Shown here: positions 59,493 to 64,000 of the stretch, piece after piece
How positions within the stretch are numbered: position 1 is the first letter of the stretch
Layout: every line of letters starts with the position of its first letter
Assembly: GCA_928212115.1 (NCBI GenBank)
Contig: CAKMRJ010005523.1
Coordinates: 250,139,707 to 250,203,706 of the forward strand
Length of the DNA stretch: 64,000 nt
Source of the DNA: Lactuca virosa
Lineage: Eukaryota; Streptophyta; Magnoliopsida; Asterales; Asteraceae
Direction of reading: 5' to 3'
Notes under the pieces: generated by a model
Told to the model about the DNA's origin: nothing
Databases searched by the model: none
Seen by the model: the letters and a program-made list of their open reading frames with translations, nothing else
Program-made: the position numbers and the translations under genes

Positions 59493-60258
59493 TGAAGGGT
59501 TTTGAGCATTCTAACACTCCTAAGTGTACATGCAACCCTAGAAAACCTTGGATCTATGTTTGTCTAAAATACATGCAAAATACTTTTTCCAAGGTTCATA
59601 AACCTATCTAGCATACACGGGGAACTTTAATCATAAAAGATGGCTAGAATCACATACCTTATAGTTGTTATGATTCCTTGAAAACCTTGAGAGCCTAGCA
59701 CCCCAAGTGTGATGCCTCAAATGCTTCACACAACACTAAATGCTTTGGAATGACTTTAAAGAATATAAAACACTTGTAAAATTGGCTTGCCCTCACTTGT
59801 TCTTAGTGTAACCGATATTGGTGAGTAACATAGTCTTTATATAGTGTGTCACATCTAGGGTTACACCATGTAAACCCTAATGTGACATGACTCTTTATTT
59901 CCATGACCCATGGGTTTGTAACTCCCATGGAGCATCCAATGGGTTTAATCCAACTTGATAATCCATGGAGCCTTTTAGCCCACTATACAAGTTATGGATG
60001 ATTTACATAATCAACCCATATATTTAATTAGCCATCTTTTGATCACTTAATTAATTCCAAATTAATTCTTGATCAATATACTAATTAAATAATACTATTA
60101 ATATATATTAGAACTTATAATATATTAATAAACCACAAGTGTTATTTCTCTCATTTAGTCTATCCAAATGCATGATGTCATGCAACCCAAATGGACCATG
60201 CCGGGTCGGGTCAAGTACTTACCAGAAATAGTTATGGACTTAGACACCTTATCCAACA
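59493..60258 (-). repeat. 5' LTR of the gag-pol copia element
   Basis: 766 bp; compared with 52268-53047 it has a short deletion at the ctcccatggagc..tccaatggg segment and a few substitutions. TATA-like motif near 59834-59842 (minus). Confidence 0.93.
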
Positions 60259-60263
60259 GTTTA

Positions 60264-62632
60264 ACCACTTTATTCATATCCGGTTCTATACCTTTTTTTC
60301 CTTCTTAACGCCCTAGGCATTTAGAAAATTAGAACACGTGAATATTATAACATATGCATTTGATCCTATATTTGAAGCATATGGGACACGATTCATAGTG
60401 TCTTACATAAAGACATGATACTTGACCAGTCTTGTGCTATTATATTTCCATATATAGAATTTCCAATGTTGAAATATTTTAACATTGTATTCATATATAT
60501 TCATGACTAAGTTTTATTAGTACTTCAATCTAAACTTTTAGATTTGAAAAAAAGTATAAGCATCCTCTCCCTTACTATAGCGAAACAACTTTTCAACCTT
60601 TGCAACTTTGCAAATTAGAACTTTGTTTCCTATAAACAGTATTTCTAACTCGCAACACTTACCATAATAATTATGCTCCCAGTAGCATAACAATTATTTT
60701 GTTACTAGCATAACATTTATGCTCCCACTAGCATTGACATGTGTCCAAAATTAGCTGGACTTCTAGAAATCAATACTTTATTGACTTTCTTACCAAAGTT
60801 CAGATTTATGATACGAGATGCTTCGATAAGCCTTTACCTAAGCTCATACACCTTTTATTAGAAAGCTCATATGCGTGTCCAAACTATTTCTGAACTTACG
60901 ACAATAAGTCCCGAATGTTCAAACTATTTGCCATTTCTCACAATTCGAACTATGAAGAGGGATGCCGTAATCATAATCGCATTTGAGAACGCAATTAACA
61001 CAACTGCTATCTCCTTAAAATCTTCCTAGTGAAAGCATTTCCTCACAATCATTTTCATGAATTGGAGAGAAAACTTATCACACTTAGATTTTATGGTGTA
61101 TGTGTTCCTATCCATGTGATTCTGTCATTTCCAACCATTACCATAAGATAAGGTCCCTGACAAACTCAAACTCATACGGACTGAACTTGTTCAATCTTAA
61201 TTTCTTGTCTTCTGGTAGCACAAGGGCCTACCATTGCTTCCAAGTTATTCAACAGCTCACCCACACAGATCAATGTACTTTCACTGATCAAGGTGCTTTG
61301 CCTTATGCTATCAAATGAGAACTCGTGGAACTCACATGTATAGTCAACTCATCTGGAATGGAACAGAAACAAGAATATGTCAACACGATAGATTACGAAC
61401 CTCAAGTCGTGTGCTAGTGATAAACGATACGTATTATTGATTATTTCTCGAACCTATTCAAGATCATTAAGACTCCCACTGACCTCTTGACATATAAGAT
61501 TCTCTGTCAAGCAATGTTCCTTGACAAACAAATATTCAAGAGTTAGTGCGGATTCTTATCAAGACAACACTTCATACAATTGGTCTTAGTTGTTCTTTGT
61601 CTTATCAAAGACATCACAACTACCATTTATAAATGTGTTATAAACCTACTTAAGACATGTCACTCAAGGCATAATCTCGGAGTATAACTCTAAGACTTAA
61701 TTTTGAAATGAAGTATGACTCACCTTAATTGATTTAACCATTTCAACAATTTCGATTCCTCTTCTTAGCCATAGTTATGTACTAAGGTCTCCTTAGAGGA
61801 TCAATTGTGATATGGTTTTTCATAACCATTAAGATGATCAAAAAACGCGATACTAAAGTATTCTACTTTCCTTTCAGACTGGAGAAACTTTTATCTTTCT
61901 GCCTAATTGATTCTTCTTATTCGTTCTGCTATACATTGAAACTTTTCAAGGTATTAGAATTACACTTAACTTGTAATCACAACCATATTTACTGAACCAT
62001 TAGTAAATCGTGATGAATAGCCTTTATCATCCTTTGTGGTGGACCTTACCAGTACACATCAATGTGTAGTAGATCCCCTAGATCTTCACTTGACTCACAT
62101 ATACACGTGAACAAGGAATTAGTCTTAATTTCCCAAGTACCAAGATTTTCATACATCATATGATTCAAGGTTTCTATCCAATTGAAACTTGGGTGATGAG
62201 AATCTTTCCTTACTTAGAAAATTACGACACTACCACAATTGATATAACTAAGAATCAAACCATTTTCAATATTGCTATTAATATAAACATATAAACAATA
62301 ATTTTTTCACAAATGCCATTGCAAGGAAATATAAAAGAAGACAAAAACAAATTTTTTTCTTTATTTATAAAATGTGCGGAAAAACTTGTCCTTACAATGC
62401 AAATACAAATCAAAACTATGTTGCTATCTATTCCCAAGCAATCTATCATAGCTCCTAAGCAGCAGCTCAAAAATCTGATCATCGAACCATGCGATCGAAA
62501 TCCATCTCTTCGCGATCAGAATCAGCTTACTCTTCATTCAAGCTTCCTTTATCTTCTTTGATCCTACAAAACATCAAAATGCAATCTTATCACATCATGT
62601 ATTAAGAATCTATAAGTAGGAACTTAATAGAG
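60264..62632 (-). other. non-coding interior of element B, second part
   Basis: Continues from 52262 and is collinear with about 45120-47440. It has no pol motif. It holds tgctcccac(t/g)ag tracts at 60674 and 60721, agactcccactgacctc at 61470, and the GAAGAGGGATGCCGTAATC motif at 60954. Confidence 0.75.
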
Positions 62633-63373
62633 TTAGATAGTGAACGTACCTGAAGTAGAACCATACAATTTGATTTTACCATCTCTTATATATCTCAGGT
62701 AGTTAGGGCAGCTTCGCAACCAATGTCTATTCTCTTGGCAATAGAAACAAACAGACTCTCTCGGAATGGTACACGGGATAATCACAGACTTAGCCTTTCT
62801 CTTTACCATTTGGTTAAACGGTTTGACCTTGGCCAATCCCTTTCCATTAGGAAGAGAAAGCTTTTCTGGACTTCCAATGTTTCCATTATCAATGTCCATG
62901 GAAGTTTGGGAAGTAGATCTTCCAATCACATTTGCTTTACCAGTGCGCCAAATCATTGCTGATTCAGCAGCAATAAGCAAATAAGTAAGATCGATAAGGA
63001 TCACGTCGTGGTCTGTCACATAGTAGTCTTTAACAAACTCACTATATCACTTAGGAAGTGAATGAAGAACCAAGTCAACAGCCAGCTTCCTTGGGAACAC
63101 GACACCCAACATTCCCAGCCTGTCAATATGTAGCTTTATGTCCAAGACGTGAGCACATACAGACTTTCCATCTTCATGTTTTCTTGCCAATAGGGCTTGA
63201 TTGATCTTGAACTTTTCAAGTCGACGAACATGTGGGTCAGGGAGAATAATTGGAGGAGGTGGAGGAAGTGAAGAATGATTTCCATTTTCATGATCGAAGC
63301 GTGGAACATCATCTTCATGAGGGAAGCTATTTTCAAAAGATCCGGGAAGACCATAGTTGTAAGAACTAGACAT
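62633..63373 (-). pseudogene. gag of element B, one nonsense codon, zinc knuckle intact
   Basis: Read on the minus strand. The first part (63373-63047) has a proline run then ILPDPHVRRLEKFKINQALL and LDIKLHIDRLGMLGV, FPRKLAVDLVLHSLP: the UBN2-type capsid but shorter than in the 52268 element at its start. A single TGA at 63047-63049 follows LHSLPK, and the same frame resumes and runs to 62633. The knuckle reads CFYCQENRHWLRSC, a perfect C-x2-C-x4-H-x4-C. The frame ends (GTFTI) where protease should begin. The stop apart, this is a compact gag-only gene of about 245 codons. Confidence 0.82.
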
Positions 63374-63586
63374 CTACAAGGGAGAAATTCAAGTTAATTG
63401 ATTTAAGTCCTTAATATAACACACAAATGAAATATTAAGGCTAGGACCCAACACAATATTCTGCCATTCGGAATAGGGATATCGTAATCCAATTGTAAAA
63501 TATTTGAATGTAGGTAAATGACGATTTACCAATTTCCACCATGAAAAACGAAAATGAACATTAGGTTTTAAATGAATTGAAATTAC

Positions 63587-63647
63587 TAGAAAGACAAAGG
63601 CCCATGAGTTGAAAGGACAGTGGCGATTTTGGATAGAAAGACAAAGG
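63587..63647. repeat. 14-bp direct repeat spanning a deletion junction
   Basis: tagaaagacaaagg occurs at 63587-63600, exactly where element B's leader stops, and again at 63634-63647 inside the gypsy fragment. It looks like filler DNA copied during break repair. Confidence 0.65.
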
Positions 63648-63790
63648 GCTTGCGCAAAAAGGTGGTATCATTGATCAAGGTCCAATGGTAGTATCGGAAG
63701 GGTTCTGAGTGGACCTGGGAACCCGAGGTAGAGATGAGGAAGCATTACCCAGAGTTGTTCGCAGTTGAGGACTTTAAGGGCAAAGTCTAA
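63605..63790 (+). pseudogene. gypsy integrase tail fragment
   Basis: Plus-strand wording: ELKGQWRFWIERQ-like in one frame, and VAILDRKTKGLRKKVV, LIKVQW, GSEWTWEPEVEMRKHYPELF in the family frame, then ADF-like end and stop. It equals the C-terminal chromodomain-like part of element D and is a remnant only. Confidence 0.75.
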
Positions 63791-63807
63791 TTCAAGTGGG
63801 GGAGAAT

Positions 63808-64000
63808 TGTAACACCCGTTTCAGGTACAATTTAATTTTCAAATAACAATTTAGTTTTGGGTGGCCACGGCATGGTCGAACCTCACCACAGTGTGGCATT
63901 ATCTCTTAGGCCATGGGTTTTTATTAACCACCACGTTGTGGTCATGAGTCACCACGACATGGCAGCCAGTTTTGGTGAAACCCTAATCCTTTGGGCTTTG
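63808..64000 (+). repeat. start of a gypsy 3' LTR
   Basis: TGTAACACCCGTTTCAGG directly after the purine tract. It contains repeated cca(c/t)g(a/g)catgg-type wording (accacgttgtggtcatg, caccacgacatggc). The end is outside the window. Confidence 0.8.

Larger units (their letters stand above)
52268..60258 (-). mobile_element. copia element with gag-pol, TSD gttta
   Basis: LTRs 52268-53047 and 59493-60258, target duplication gttta (52263-52267, 60259-60263), purine tract, primer site and a complete gag-protease-integrase-RT-RNase H order on the minus strand. This is the only copy in the window with pol. It carries two nonsense codons and two apparent frameshifts, so it is not autonomous as it stands. 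The LTRs differ by about ten changes including an 11-14 bp gap, so it is older than 42928-50370. Polyprotein wording suggests a Tork/Angela-type copia; lineage tentative. Its target is the interior of element B. Confidence 0.93.
42638..63590 (-). mobile_element. copia element B: gag, no pol (TR-GAG-like), host of two nested elements
   Basis: A minus-strand element whose 3' LTR is 42638-42927 plus 50376-50834 and whose interior is 50835-52267 plus 60264-63590. The two gaps are clean insertions with matching 5-bp duplications. Reading on the minus strand it has gag (63373-62633) with a perfect zinc knuckle, then about 3.8 kb without protease, integrase, RT or RNase H, then the purine tract and LTR. 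The 5' LTR, primer site and most of the leader are missing because the element is cut at 63590. Terminal-repeat elements with only gag have been described in plants as TR-GAGs; I assign this by architecture. Confidence 0.8.
63591..64000 (+). mobile_element. Ty3/gypsy fragment of family D with LTR start, runs off window
   Basis: Integrase tail, purine tract (gtgggggagaa) and the first 193 bp of an LTR. The integrase tail matches 12520-12690. The left side is cut by the junction with copia element B. Confidence 0.8.

Noticed and set aside
9120..63590. Idea that element A (9120) and element B (ends 63590) are two halves of one rearranged element
   Set aside because: Both contain the same gaattgaaatt(a/c)ctaga segment, so they overlap instead of abutting; they are two copies.

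Overview
This window is plant nuclear DNA made almost entirely of transposable elements. I found no intact host gene and no tRNA, rRNA or CRISPR. The elements are Ty1/copia and Ty3/gypsy LTR retrotransposons, a Mutator-like element, a TIR element flanked by (TA)n and a degraded DUF1985/Ulp1-type transposon gene. LTR families, integrase and gag wording and the ACTCGGCGAGTC-type palindromes look to me like a composite such as lettuce (Lactuca). That assignment is from memory of these families, not from a search.

Layout. 1-9119: 5' part and body of a SIRE/Maximus-like copia element on the minus strand; its 3' LTR lies left of the window. It sits inside the leader of copia element A (9120-11325), which is inserted (TSD agatt) into the integrase of gypsy element D (11326-14278, plus). 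14279-17190: AT-rich fold-back repeats and unique noncoding DNA. 17278-21580: TIR element flanked on both sides by (TA)n, carrying a MULE (17509-18960) with ~220-bp TIRs and a 9-bp TSD. 21660-29940: a DUF1985/Ulp1-like pseudogene split by a gypsy element (23500-29690, minus, TSD tcatc). 29941-42640: a non-coding gypsy-type element, a truncated third LTR joined to a second internal region, and a 2.3-kb solo LTR (39641-41953, TSD tactg). 42638-63590: copia element B, carrying gag but no pol, split by two related elements: 42928-50370 (non-autonomous, near-identical LTRs, TSD gtttt) and 52268-60258 (gag-pol copy, TSD gttta). 63591-64000: 3' end and LTR start of a gypsy element of family D.

How the parts work together. 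Elements A, B, 42928-50370 and 52268-60258 are one copia family. They share an LTR layout, a tRNA-Met-type primer site and a roughly 1.5-kb leader between primer site and gag. Only 52268-60258 keeps pol, and it has two nonsense codons and two apparent frameshifts. 42928-50370 has almost identical LTRs but no pol, so it must have been mobilised in trans recently.

Best candidate for something undescribed: the shared copia leader. It carries repeated hairpins (stem CCATAACTTG paired with CAAGTTATGG, 4-nt loop), including a variant class with a compensatory pair change, a second conserved hairpin, duplicated GGTTAACC-centred motifs and near-palindromic ACTCGGCGAGTC clusters next to the primer site. 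Part of this leader is copied into the pol-less 3' region of the non-autonomous elements. This looks like a structured RNA used for packaging, dimerisation or translation, but that is inference.
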